Shown here: piece after piece, positions 33,769-46,315 of the stretch
Position numbering within the stretch: the stretch's first letter is position 1
How the letters are laid out: every line of letters begins with the position of its first letter
Source of the DNA: Capsicum annuum
Lineage: Eukaryota > Streptophyta > Magnoliopsida > Solanales > Solanaceae
Length of the DNA stretch: 64,000 bases
Direction of reading: 5' to 3'
NCBI RefSeq assembly: GCF_002878395.1
Contig: NW_025892961.1
Span: 504,630 to 568,629 of the forward strand
Notes under the pieces: generated by a model
The model's input: only the letters and a program-made list of their open reading frames with translations
Databases searched by the model: none
What the model was told of the DNA's origin: nothing
Program-made: the position numbers and the translations under genes

Positions 33769-35600
33769 CTTCCTTGTCCTTAAGCAACACCACCATTTAC
33801 TATAGATAAATTGACATGTATGCCCAAGTTTTATTACCTAATGATCATGATGACTCCAACTTGATTACTACCACAAAACATTCTTCATGCATAGGCCAAG
33901 TGATTTCAACAATGCCCTTCAACATGAAATAGAATAATGGAGGACGCAATAGACTTAGAGGATCAATCAACGACACCTACTACTCACTCTAGAGATGACT
34001 AACTTTTTTACCTCAACCATATTATACTCCCTTTCATCTCATTGTACGGAAGATGATAGTCACCCACCTCAACTTATTCACATGCCTCCTCACAAAAAAG
34101 AAACTTTCATATACAAATCTATCAATCATGCAACAAGGACTTTAAGTTCAAAATCTCTCTCTCTTTCAAGAAATTCTTAATGTTAACAAGAACCATGCCA
34201 TAGGCTTTTCCCTATTTTCAATCGCCACTATAATGATCATACTTTTTTGGGAATCACAAAGGACTTTTTGTGTTTGTGATGTAGGTTTAGGGTAGGGTAG
34301 GATTTTAATTTAGGACAGTAAGGTTAAACCCTCCTTGAACTTCTACAACACACTCTTTTCACTTTTTGCTATTGGTCCACTTCTTTTCTTTCACTATTAT
34401 GCCTACTCTACCTTTATTAATTTTCCTATTTCCCACTTTTCTTTATCCTTTTTTTCGCATAACTTATGTCTTTCTTTCCTTTGTTAGATATTTTCTTTCT
34501 TTTAATCATTTTGCTTTATTTATTTTTGCTCGTAGGCACTTTCTTATGATTTCATGCCCCAAGTATACCTTTTTAACTTCCACCACCCATAACTTAGGAT
34601 TTTAGCCTCAAATTGTATTCTTAATTTCAAGGAGGGTAAGGTTCAAAAGAGGCAAAATAGAAGGATCACGGCTTATAATGTGTTTTCCAAAGAAAAGTCC
34701 AAAGGCTCAAATCGGGTGCCTAGGGGTAACTCCTATGTATTGGTAGGATTTTTAAGCTAAAGTGGTTTTCTATGTCAAAATATAGCCTATTATCCTTTTA
34801 TTAACCAAGCACAATCGAATTTAGCCTTGGAAGACTAATGGGGTAAGTTTTAGATTGTCCAAGTACACATGAGATATAGAAAAATGCGCTCTCACACGTG
34901 GCATGTGAATCTCATCAAGGGGGTTCAATTGTTCCTCCCACTCAAGACAAAAATAGAGTACCAACTATTTTTCCAAAGTCACTATTCAGTGTCATAAAAA
35001 GAGGAAATTTTTTGTTACAAGGTTGCTAACATCCATGCCCTCTAATTTTGAAACAATTTTTAGATGGACGGGGGTATTTGTTTTGCATCCGTACTACGCA
35101 TAATTTGTTAATCAGGGCTACAACCCAAGATATTATCTCACATTGTAGCTCTAATATGGGGGAATAATCCATATGGCTAATCAGACTTCACCAATGCGTG
35201 TGGATGTGATCCTAAATCATCAATGCCACAGTTACTCAGTCTTCGTTTGCATTGACCATGATTCCACGGGTACTCAGAATTTCCCGGCAATTTATAGCTA
35301 AAAACCCAATCATGATGCTTTCCCCTTAAGAATATTGTCACTCAGTCTATCATAGGGAAAAGATGGTCACATAGAACTAAAATAAAGTAACAAACTAAGA
35401 TTAAAGTAACTAATCTATGCTAATGTGGACACCATCAGAGTTACTAAATATTACAACCTAGATAAAAATAAGAATCATCCAAAAGAGCAGAAAAGTATAC
35501 AAGAATATCAATAATACAATATCAAATTAAATAAATATGGAGATACCCCTAACTAAAGATGTAGTAGTGTCCCTACTGCATAAATAAGAAAGAATAAAAG
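33769..35600 (-). other. B2 3' untranslated region, first copy
   Basis: No coding trace. It is closely related to 42553-44086 and to B1 3899-5785: T-rich stretch (34320-34520), second polypurine-like motif (34576-34596; minus CTAAGTTATGGGTGG), and repeated 'gggtactcagaatttcc'-type phrases near 35220-35290. Confidence 0.65.
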
Positions 35601-36900
35601 AAATAAAGAGGACTCTCTGAAATTGCATCAAGGGTTACTATCACTCTCTATCTCTGCATCATCATCATTCCCCTCAAGGTAGGACTACTCAGTGAGGTCC
35701 TCATCATCACTCTCCACCCAAGAGGAAGGAAGTTGATCTCTAGATTTTATGACCTTCCATAGGCCCTTCACCCCTTTCTATTTCTAAATAAAAAACTCAT
35801 CCCTCTTCTTTCACCTTTTGATCATCTTTCATGCGTGCTCTGGAGGTCTTGGTGTGACTCCACCAAAGAGGAGTAGGATTTCTCAAGCCTAGTAATAGTA
35901 GCTTCTTGTTTCTTCTTATACTTCTCATAATTGGCTTATGACACATAAGAATGGTGAGTTGTGGATGGATCTCTCAGTCCTTAGGGTAGGATAGACATAA
36001 GATCCCTGATAGCTATAATATCAACTCTAATCTCCCCAAGAGGTCTGATGGTGGGTGGCCTTTGAGAACCAGCCTCAACATATGCTGACTTTCCTAAGTT
36101 AGTCTTTCTCTTCTTACCTTTTCTAGGTGCATCTTCTCTTCGAATCCTCTAGGGGTAGTAGGGGCACCAGGGTGTACCCATGTATCACTAGCATACTCTT
36201 CAACCCTTACTCTCCTACAAAGTTCAATATTCAAAGAGGGGAAGAAGCTATGTATACCACCTTAGTTCTTGAAATGATCCATTTTATTGATCATAAGCTG
36301 ACCAACGTCCAAAGGGATTCCATCTAGAATGAAAGAAACCATCCAAGCACATGATCTAGGACTGCTGTCATGTTGGTGCAAGGAGATACTCAACTGCAAA
36401 TAATGTGCAGTTATATCTGATCCCCGAAATTGAAGTTATTCATCAAGATGTTAATTTTAGTCTTTTCCCAAGAGACTTCCTTTATGAGACATAGCCGTTG
36501 TGCCATCCAACTCCCTGATTTACACCCTTTTACTTTGAATTTTCCCATGACTGCATGTTAGATCCCATACACATCATTAATTTTATCCACCCCAACATTC
36601 ACTGATTTTCATAAAACCATAAAATTCAATAATGTTGACATAAAATTCATGAAACCATTATTCATTTTCAATGCAGGTATTCGGGGAAAAGCACCGCCAC
36701 CCTGTGGCTTCAAGTTTGTCATGAAATGTCGGTACTTTCTATGGCATATTCTCCAAGCAAATCCCTCTTTTTGGGAGCAACTTTGCCCTTGGAAGATCAC
36801 TATGGTAGTGAGTGTGGAACTTGGGTTTCATGAATCAAATGTGATCATACTGGTCCATTAGGATGCCCTAAAATTACTAGGCATACATAATATCAATCAA
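35601..36900 (-). pseudogene. B2 third ORF remnant
   Basis: It aligns block by block with the B1 third ORF (5790-7100) at nucleotide level, for example the stretch 36240-36330 with 6430-6500. The reading frames are heavily broken. Same family as the C third ORF. No catalytic motif is visible. Confidence 0.5.
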
Positions 36901-38726
36901 TGACAATTTAAGATACAAAATATGCCATAATGTTCACAAAATATTATTGGAATTGGTGCTTGGTGGTGCCTGGATAAAAATTAGAAGTGCAGGATTTTTG
37001 GCACGGTAGGAAACTGGCCCTGGTAACCACGATCCCGGGCCATGACTATATTTCCATTGCTGCGATCATGGATCATGGCTGCGGTCATGATACCTGAGGC
37101 TGGTTTCATACCAGCTTTTTATGTTCAAAACTCTTCAAAAACATTAGGCCACTAGCATGCTCTACAATCAGGATTTACATGATCACCAATTGAACAATGC
37201 TAATAGGTGTTCGAACGTGCCCTTTTCAAATGAAAAAATCATTATTGAGCACGACAGTATGATCTGGTCTACATCATTGAGCGGGGATGTAGTAGTTTAT
37301 ATAAGTTCTTTAAGCTATCATCCTACGTGTGAATCAAGTAAGGTATCTAAGTACATCTCTGTCCTAAACACTAGTTTGAATTCCTTATTTCACAAAGGAT
37401 TACAAACCATAATTTGCTCATCTCCATGTTCTATCCTTTATTGATGCATTTTAAGGGTCGTGAATCCTTAAAATAGTTAAATCAAAGATGAACACACAAC
37501 CAATAATGATAAGAAAAGTTAAATGAATTAAATTTAAAACAATAGTACTCATGTTCTTTGCTTCAACCCCGAAAAAGAGTGTTTAGCCACACAGTCACAA
37601 TCGTAATCACAAAGTGATAATTAATGACTAAAATCATGAATGAACTAAATTAAAATAATAAAAACCTAATTATGAAGTTGTATCAGCCCCTTGCTCTCCA
37701 AAATATATTCAAAGATCCTTAGAAAACGTGCAAAAGGTGAGTTTATATAGTTTGCCAAGCATTAGCCACGTAGGAGTTAGATTTCATGTTGAATTTTAGC
37801 CTTGAAATGGAGGAAGCGATGCAAGCTTTATTCTAAAGGAATGAAGCATAAAACGCGCCCTTTATTCCATAGGAATGAAGCATGTGATGCACCCGTTATT
37901 CCATAGGAATGGAGCATGCAACGCACCCTTTGCTTCCTTGAAATAGATCATGCTACACAAGTATATCGCATGGTGCTACTGGAATTCATCTTCCCAAATT
38001 TAGTTAAGTGTTGATCATCATTCCTTCCATCCCTTGTCTTGTGGTATATTTCCCATGGATTTCCAGCCTTATCAACATCAAAGTACCATCATATTTAGCT
38101 CAAAAAATCTCCTACATCATACAACCATAGGAATTAGATATTCAAACAACACTAAACCCATTATGATGAATCAAAACAAAAGCTAAGACTAGGCTAGTTC
38201 ATGTTGATCTTCCACTTAATGTTCCACTTCTACACTTAATAAAATTGAACCTTACATATCACCAACAAGTTATTCCACGCATACTCAGATATTAAAACCA
38301 TTTTTAACATATTAAATACCATAGAATCCATCAAGATAGACTAGACAAACAACTAGCTCAAGATAGGAAAATTAGTTTTCTCTATTGAACTCTAATTGAC
38401 TCAATTAAGTACAAACTTGTTGGGAACACTTTGAACCATTTAAAACACATTGTTAAACACTTGTATACATATTTATATAATCATCAACCCATATATAATA
38501 CGAATCATCCTCAAAACAAATCTAAAAAGACTAGAATAATGACACTAGAATGCATAAATACACCCAACATTAGTTTTTAATGTTAATTTTGCGCACTTCC
38601 CCCTTTTCAAGATCATCTAGTGAACTCCATAGTGCCAAAAATGAATGAGTTATTCAAATTCAAAGAAAACTAACATCTATGCAACAAAATCATAACAAAA
38701 AGGATACGATCCACTTTTGGCATTTG
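36901..38726 (-). promoter_or_regulatory. B2 spacer upstream of the third ORF
   Basis: No coding text. A CG-rich cluster at about 37015-37105 (CGATCCCGGG, GCGATCATGG, GCGGTCATG) is followed by 'tacctgaggctggtttc', which matches the B2 LTR 3 text 'taactgaggccgatgact' at 44459. It lies roughly 120 bp upstream of the third ORF. A 34-bp repeat is at 37837-37938. The rest (37110-37830, 37940-38720) shows nothing I can assign. Confidence 0.4.
37837..37938. repeat. 34-bp tandem repeat, three units
   Basis: Units 37837-37870, 37871-37904 and 37905-37938 all start AGGAATG.AGCAT and carry a CGC(A/G)CCC centre. A partial unit may precede them (37811-37836). Confidence 0.85.
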
Positions 38727-38750
38727 TGGGTTGCCTTGCACCTAGCGCGC
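38727..38750 (-). other. Conserved GGCAACCC island in B2
   Basis: The minus strand reads GCGCGCTAGGTGCAAGGCAACC. In C this island follows integrase; here it follows the protease directly, which marks the RT-integrase deletion point. Confidence 0.6.
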
Positions 38751-38769
38751 TAGTTATCATCGTGGCATG

Positions 38770-41003
38770 ATGCCTTCATTTTTCTATTCTCAAATTGGGT
38801 CCTCAAGTACCTCCTCAATCACCTTATAAATCTCAACATCAAACATAGACACAACTTGAAGTTCTTCGGTTAGTTTCTTCATCTTGTAAATTTTGAAAGA
38901 GACTTCATCCTTTTTCACCCTAAACTTTATTTCACCCATCTCTAAATCAATAATGGCTCTTCCAGTGGCCAATAAAGAGTGACCAAGGATGATAGGGACC
39001 TCTTGGTCCATTTCACAATTCAATACCACAAAGTTCACCAAAAGTATAAACTTTTCCACTTTATAAGGGACATCAAACAAAATTCCCACAGCCTTTTGAA
39101 AGATCGGTCCACCATCAATAGTTGCATAGGGGTCGGTGTAGGGGTATCCAATCCAAGATTCTTGTAGATGACAAAAGGTATTAAGTAAAGTCTTGCACTA
39201 AGGTCACATAGAGCTTTGGAAAATCATGTGTCCTAATTGTGCAAAGAATGGTGAATGCTCCGGGTCATCTTTCTATTCTGCAACCTTACTATCCATGATA
39301 GCACTAAACCCATGAGCGACCTCAATGGTGTGACCTTTGAAAAGCTTCTTTTTGGACATCAACTTTTTCATTAACTTAGCGTTTCTTGGGTTTTCTTGGA
39401 TTTTTTTGAGCAATGAGATGTTTTTAGATAGATTGCTAAGTTTTCCCATGAACTTCTTCAATTTTTCACCCTCCTTTTTTTAGGTAATCATTGATGGAAT
39501 GGGTGAAAAACTTAAATTATGGGCCTTGCTTCACTTTGTGTCTTTTTAGCCTCAACCACTTCTTTTTCACTTTATTCGGTCTCTTCTTATTATTTTATTC
39601 TCAACATCAAGGTAAAACCTCCTTTTCTTTAGCTTTGGGACACTCAAGTCTCCTTTAAAGGGCTCATCAAGCATTTTTCTACTCCTTGTGATAATTTCTA
39701 GGAATTGAGAATCATATTTTGGTTAGAAATCATGTCACTAGGGAGTCCACGGCTAGGAAATGTATTTAATTGTGTGGAGATTTCACCAATTTGGGTCGCC
39801 AATTGATTGATAGAGTCAGAGTGAGACACCACAATTTAAGAGAGTTGAGAGATGTCATATTTTAACTCATGGACCATTTTGTTCGTACCTTCTACTCTAC
39901 TCATTATTCTTACTAACACATCCTCGTTCTTGAAATGTTTAGGGACGATTGCACTTGGATCCTTGATATTAACTCAATCACGAGGGGGAATATAATGATC
40001 ATAATCATGTTCCCTATCTTTCCAATCTCTATCCGACTTGCAGTCCATCCAAACGTGGTTTCCACCTTTCCTTTGATAGGCAGGGCGGGAACCACCCTAG
40101 TAGTTAGCCAAATATTGGATTTCCTCATCCAACTTCTTTTCTTCTTCATCATCTTCATTAGATTTTGATGCTATGTACCATTTTTAAGGGTAAACCCATA
40201 ACATGCTTTGTCAAGAGTTCAAGTTAGGTCATCATTTTTGCAATGTTCTCCTCATTTTGTTTATTCCACTTTCTTTGTTCATTATCAACTATAGAAGTAG
40301 TAGAATGGATCTTGGGAGCTTAGGTATCTCGGGTATGCCAACCATAGTTTTTCTTTGACACTTCTCTAATTAATAGAAAGGATGCATGGTGGTGCATCTT
40401 CACTATAGATCCACCCGCCACGTTATCCACCACCACTTTATTTAATGGATCTAGGGCCTGGTACAAGATATTGAGAAGCATCTTCTCTGAGACCTCATGA
40501 TTTGGGCATTAGGCTAATTTTCCATTAAACCTTTTCTAAGTTTCAAAGAATGGCTCTTCATTCATTTGCCAAATATTCACAATTTTATCCTATTTTTAAA
40601 GAATTTTAGATGGTGGAAATTATCTATCAAGAGAAACCATGGTAAGATCTTCCCAAGATGTAGTAGAGCCGGGTAGAAGTAAGCAGATCTATAAAACCGC
40701 CTTGCCTATTAGTGGGAACAGGAAGAGGTAAAGCCTGATGGATTTTTAAGTAATGTATGCTATTTTGAATGGCACACACACTTCCACAAAATTCTTTAAA
40801 TGGACATTCGTGTCCTCAAAAGAATGACCTCTATATACCTCTTTTATTTGTAACATGTGAAGCATGACGCTAGTCACATAGATGACTCTGTTCATATTGG
40901 TTGGTGGGATATGGATTGAACTTGTTTGGCCCCCTTTATTTAGTTAGCCCTCATCATCTAGGGGACCATCAAAGGGGCCTATGTTGCTTGAATTATCACT
41001 CAT
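38770..41003 (-). pseudogene. B2 gag-protease
   Basis: The start at 41001-41003 gives MSDNSSNIGPFDGPLDDEG and then a stop. Gag core text follows: YRGHSFEDTNVHLKNFVEVC near 40800. Later gag text (39461-39273) is Lys-rich (KLSNLSKNISLLKK). The protease is represented by its second half, 39089-38790: GILFDVPYKVEKFILL, VPIILGHSLLATGRAIIDLE. The active-site region near 39200 is not readable in one frame. The text then ends at the GGCAACCC island with no RT, RNase H or integrase. Gag order and text match C and the Athila lineage. Confidence 0.75.
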
Positions 41004-41112
41004 CATTCCGTTAACACATCAATCACCTTAAAAAATAACAAATAAAATAAATTACACCACACCGGCTATACATAGTAAGAATCACAATGCACAAGTAAAA
41101 TCTATATTCCAA

Positions 41113-41130
41113 TCCCCGATAACGGTGCCA
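41113..41130 (-). other. Primer binding site of B2 (tRNA-Asp type)
   Basis: The minus strand reads TGGCACCGTTATCGGGGA, 16 of 18 identical to the tRNA-Asp complement. It lies 3 bp from LTR 2, the best preserved primer site in the window. Confidence 0.85.
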
Positions 41131-41133
41131 TTT

Positions 41134-42537
41134 TGATAACACTCAATGATCTCCCATGTTTAAGGGGTAAGGAAATCATTATCAATAACCCAACTCACGA
41201 TGGGGTCGAATCCACAAGGAATGAATTATAAATTTCAAATCCTATGGGTGTTCTAATTACTAAAAGGTTACCCAAAGTGCTAACATACACAAAATGTAAT
41301 ATAAAGTAGCGGAAATTGGTTTGAAATTTGTTTGTAACAATCTTTGGTTAACAACATACTAGTTTAGCACTTTTGATTTAGAAACAAGATTTGAAAAGAT
41401 CCTTGGATTATGTCTACCTAAATGTGAGGAGTGCATGGGTTATTAAGAGTTTAACATGAAATTTAGTTGTTAAGTAAAAGATAGTCTAGGTCAAAGGTCT
41501 ATGTAGTTAGTCTTTTTACAAAACCACAAGGATTTCACTCATTGGCTCTTTCGAGCACCTAACAAGTATACAATTCATAATCACCCAAAACCTCGACTAG
41601 CCATCGCTATTTCTAGGATGATGCCCTTGGCGTTATTCACATTCCAATCACACCAATTTCTAAGATTGGAAAAGGTAGTAGACCACAGACTTTATTATCC
41701 ACCATTTCTTTGTCACCCTATAGCCATCTTTCAAGGATGCTTTAATTTCCCATGACTTCACCTTCATCCCTCTATCAATGATGATGAAGATTTTATAGAG
41801 TTTGGGGTTTTCATCTATCAAACCTATTTGGAGATTTGGGGTTTTCATCCACATATTCCAACTATTAAGCTCAAGAAATGGTGGAATACATAATCAACAA
41901 CTAAAAATCATGCAAACCTATCAACACCCATGCACAAATACACTTTAATTCAACATAATTGCAAGAGTAATTACTCAGCTACTCATGAAGAAAGTAAAAA
42001 AGATATACAATAAGGATTATCCAAAACATTTATTCTTCACAAAACACCAAGAATTTAGCCTTTCAAAATTTAGTTACAATCTTACCCAATTAGGGTTCTT
42101 GCTTAAAATTCAAAAGTGTCTATGAGGTAAGAAATACCCAAAGAAGAAAGGGTTTTTTCCTAAATAAGATTTGGGATTCTTCTATGAAAATTTATAAAAC
42201 TACCCTGGGAAATATTCCTGCTTAGCCGCAATAATGTGAGGATATTTTCGATTGCGGCCAATGCGACTACGGTTGTGCTACTTGACCGTGGTTTTTCTCT
42301 TAGACCACGATCATGGTAACTATGTCTGCTAACTTCTCCAGGTCTTTAGGTGCACTTCTGTGCTTTCATTTGATCCCTTTTTAGCACTAATCCACATCCT
42401 TTCATCTCACCAACTATACACCTGCAAAATGTGAATATTAGTGCATTAAATCACCATTATGTCTCATTAAATACTACAAAAATGATAGTGTGCATAAAAT
42501 TTTAGTAAAAATGAGTGGTAAAATCACCATTACTCTA
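41134..42537 (-). repeat. B2 LTR 2 (central)
   Basis: It starts TGATAACACTCAATG on the plus strand. A primer site lies on its left and a polypurine tract on its right, so it serves as 5' LTR of one unit and 3' LTR of the next. TATAAATT (minus) is at 42189-42196 and the CG-rich cluster at 42222-42330. Confidence 0.85.
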
Positions 42538-44086
42538 CACCCCCAACTTAAAATCTTCCTCGTCCTCAAGCAACACCACCTTTTACTATGAGACAAATTT
42601 ACATGTATGCCAAAATTTTATTACCTAATGATCATGATGACTCCAACTTGATTACTACCACAAAAATCTCTTCATGTATGGGACAAGTGATTTTAACGAA
42701 GCCCCTCAACATTAAATTAAATAATGGAGGATGTAATAGACTTAGAGAAGCAACCATGCGAAACTACTACTCACTCTAGAGATGACTCACTTTTTGACCT
42801 CAACCATATTATACTCCCTTTTGTCTCATTGTACAGAAGATGGAAAATTTACCCGCCTGAACTTGATCATATGCCTTCTTACTAGAAATAAAATTTTTCA
42901 TACAAAGCTATCAATCATTCAACAATGAGTTTAAGTGCAAACACACTCTCTCTCTCTCAAGAAATTCTCAATGTTAACAAGTACAATTCCATAAGCTTTC
43001 CGCCATTTTCAATCGCCACTATAATGACCACACTTGGATGGGAATCACAAGGTCTTTTTGAGTTTGTGATTTAGGTTTAGGCTAGGGTAGGATATCAATT
43101 TAGGATAATAAGGCTAAACCCTCCTTGAACTTCTATAACACACTCTTTTCACTTTTTTTTGCTATTGGGCCACTTCTTTTCTTTCACTATTGTGCCAACT
43201 TTTCCTTTCTCGATTTTCCCATTGCCCCCTTTTTATTTCTCTTTTTTATGCGCATAACTCAAGCCTTTCTTTTCTTTGTTGGATCTTTTCTTTCTTCAAA
43301 TCATTTTGCTTTATTTATTTAAGATCGTAGGAAATTTCTTATGATTTTGATCCCCAACTATACCTTTGTTAATTTCCACCACCCACAACTTAGAATTTTT
43401 CCCTAAATTTGTATTATTAAGTTCAAGGAGGGTAGGGTTCAAAAGAAAAAAAATAGAAGGGTCACGGTTTATAATGTGCTTGCCAAAGAAAGGTCCAAAG
43501 GCTCATAGAGGGTGACTATGGGTAAATCCTATGTATTGGTAAGGTTTTTAGACTAAAGTGGGCTTCCTATGTCAAAAGATGGCATATGATCCATTTACTA
43601 ACCAAGTAGAATCAATATTTAGCCTTGAAAAACTAATGGGTCAAGTTCTAGATAGTGAAAGTACATATGAGATGTAGACAAATAAGCTATCATACATGGA
43701 ATACGAATCTTGTCAACGAAGTTCAATTGTTCCGCCCGCTTGAGACAAAAATAGAGTACCAAATATTTTTCTTAAGCCACTTTTTGGAGTCATAAAAAGA
43801 GGAAAAGTTTTGTTACAAGGTGTCTAACCTCCATGCCCTCAAATTTTGCTATAATTTTTAGGAGGGGATGTTTTCTTTGCATCCGCACTATGCATTATTC
43901 GCAATTCATAGTGATAACCCAAGATATTGTCTCACATTGTGTCTCTAATACGGGAGAACTACCCATATGGATACTCAGACTTCGCCTATGGGTATGAATG
44001 TGATCCCAAATCATCAGTTCCATAGGTACTCAGACTTCCCCTGCATTGACCATGATACCATGGGTACTCAGACTTCCCCTACTAAC
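42538..44086 (-). other. B2 second internal region: polypurine tract and 3' untranslated region only
   Basis: The polypurine tract at 42538-42552 reads TTTTAAGTTGGGGGTG on the minus strand. What follows matches 33769-35290, including a second polypurine-like motif at 43375-43393. At about 44086, after a repeated 'gggtactcagacttcccct' phrase, it switches into LTR sequence. Confidence 0.75.
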
Positions 44087-44678
44087 TTAGCAACTTATGA
44101 AGAAAGTAAACAAAGATATACAATAAGGATTATCTAAAGAATTTACTCTTCACAAAAGACCAAGAATTCGGCTCTTTAAAATTTAGATACAATCTAGCCC
44201 AGATAGGGTTCTTGCCTACAATTCAAAAGTGTCTATGAGGTAAGCAATACCTAAAGAAAAAAGGGTTTTTTCCTAAATAAAGTTTGGGATTCATCCATGT
44301 AAATTTATAAAACTACCCTAGGCAACATTCCCTATTAGTTATGATAGCATGAGGATGTCTGCGATCGCGACCAACGCGACCATGATTGTGCTCTATAACT
44401 GCGGTCTCCAAACCATCTTGTCTGATTGAGACCGTGACCTATGGCTCGTGATTGTGGTAACTGAGGCCGATGACTGCTCTAGGTCTTTAGCTGCACTTCT
44501 CTGCTTTCATTTGATCCTTTTTTAGCTCCAATCCATATCTTTTCATCTCACCAACTATACTCCAGCAAAATATGGATATTAGTGCATTAAATCACCATTA
44601 TGTCTCATTAAATTCTACAAAACATGGTAGTGTACATAAATGTATAGTGTAAATTAGTGGTAAAATCACCACTCATCA
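44087..44678 (-). repeat. B2 LTR 3 (truncated)
   Basis: It starts inside the LTR, at the place matching about 41966 in LTR 2 ('atgaagaaagtaaa'), and ends ACTCATCA at 44678. About 830 bp of the LTR are missing. TATAAATT is at 44302-44309 and the cluster, with GCGATCGC, at 44335-44470. Confidence 0.8.
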
Positions 44679-44683
44679 ATCAC

Positions 44684-44914
44684 CAAACTAATAGTTTTGG
44701 TAAGTCATAACTAACCTACAGCCACTATAAGAAGGCTCAAAATGCCAAAAATACATACAAATTGAGAAAATTACCTGGAGGGTCATTACGAAATCAACCC
44801 ACTAATATTCTCGGAATTTTGGGGAAATTATGAGAAATTAATGATGAAATCGATGAAAACTTACCAATAATTCGGAGAAGAAATGAGTATTTTAATACCT
44901 GGAGGGTCATTACA
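44684..44914 (-). repeat. A2 5' LTR, outer end
   Basis: Continues the A2 LTR after B2 (ATCAC at 44679-44683 is the repeated target). It ends GGGTCATTACA, so the LTR begins TGTAATGACCC on the minus strand, as in many Solanaceae gypsy LTRs. The 17-bp phrase acctggagggtcattac occurs at 44773-44789 and again at 44897-44913. Confidence 0.6.
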
Positions 44915-45169
44915 TTTTTGTTCAATAAAATTATGGCACTCCTAATGATTGTTAATAATGACATTAACTCAATATTAGCATAGTCTATTAAAATTAGGTA
45001 TTTAGTAATGATGAATAGAACATGACATGTATGACTGTGTACACTTGTGTATGCATTTGGATGCACCAAACACTCTTAAAAATCAACTTATCATCACTTT
45101 AATGAATTTATAAGTATGAATATCATAAGATACTTAAAAAGACTTATACTGAATTATAAAATATGTATC
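44915..45169. other. Unassigned 255 bp between A2 and E
   Basis: AT-rich, with no repeat or coding signal that I can see. Possibly the target of both elements. Confidence 0.4.
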
Positions 45170-46315
45170 TCTAACAACCTTTTCGATCATTACGTTACCA
45201 TGCCAAAATTTTGATTAAGATTCCCCCCAAATAAAGAGTTAGAAGTTTCTTGCTAGTCTATTTTGGATGAAATCTAAATATGGTGTGGCCTAGAATAATT
45301 CAAGAGTTGATTAGTTAATGGTTAAGAGATTATTTGTAATTTTGTGATAGCTAATATGGTAAGAAACTAATAAAAACCTTTTGAAATAAATTCGGGTTAA
45401 TAGAATTCTGATTATCGCATTTGATGTAAAAGAGATAGTTTGGGATGTCAATATCCAGAATTTTTTGCGAAATGGGTAAAATTCTAGGTTAGTTGGACTT
45501 TTGACCTCTACCTAGGCTATTATATTGGAAGGTAGGTTGCTACTATTAGCCTACTATAATGGGAGTCTGGGTCGGTAAATCCCCCCAGCGTGAGCTAATC
45601 CTGCTATATCATTGCCCCTATAATGGAAATTGTTCGACTTTATAGGGATAAATGTTTTTTAATTAATAAAATATCATAAAAATGTATTTTTTTTAGTCTA
45701 AAAATGTTTAATGGCTGGAGATGGTGATTTTGATCAATTTCCCACTAAATTTCTTTTTGAGGTAAGTAATCTTATCCTTTTAACTAGGTTTAACCATAGA
45801 ATCATTGGGTTTTGGGCCTTGGAAAGGATTAGACTTAACTTAGGTGGAAATTTTGATGAAATCTGGTGATTTTGGGATAAAATTCTTTGTTTTTGATTAA
45901 AAATAGATAAACTAAGGTTGCATGATTTGAATTTATCCTTACAAATATTAAATTGGTAGAATTAAGGTGGAAAATGGTAGTTAACCCACATAATGAGGGA
46001 ATAATTATGTCTTTAGCCTTGGGGTTTTGGGATTAAGGTATAATATTTGATTTTATAAGTTCATTTGCTGATATATGCGTTGTAGTTTTCTTTCTATACT
46101 AAAACCAAGATAAAATTTTAAGAAATGGCAAAGCTCAAGTTTTTTAGAGCAAGATTAATATTGAATTGAGTAGATGATGGTTAATTGTAGTTGAAACCCC
46201 AATTTTATTTATGTGTGTATATTAATTGTCTCTTTGTGTACTTGTTACAATTCATGTTTAAGAGGTTTAATTATTGAATGATTTCTTATGTGTCTAATCA
46301 CGTCTAATAATGTTA
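45170..46315 (+). repeat. E 5' LTR, forward part
   Basis: It aligns with 47360-48555. Shared landmarks are 'tttgggatgtcaatat', the 'ctataatgggagtct' region and 'tttttgaggtaagtaat'. The word cluster of the CGCTATAGCG type is decayed here (45505-45650). Confidence 0.8.

Larger units (their letters stand above)
32393..44678 (-). mobile_element. Element B2: three-LTR composite Athila-like element
   Basis: Three copies of one LTR family: 32393-33751, 41134-about 42537, and a truncated one, about 44087-44678. The target duplication ATCAC is at 32388-32392 and 44679-44683, so the whole structure sits in a single target site. The first internal region (33752-41133) has gag-protease and a third ORF but no RT or integrase. 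The second (42538-44086) keeps only the 3' untranslated region and is fused directly into the third LTR. This fits a tandem LTR-internal-LTR-internal-LTR array, as unequal recombination would make, followed by a large deletion. It is inserted in the A2 LTR. Confidence 0.85.
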
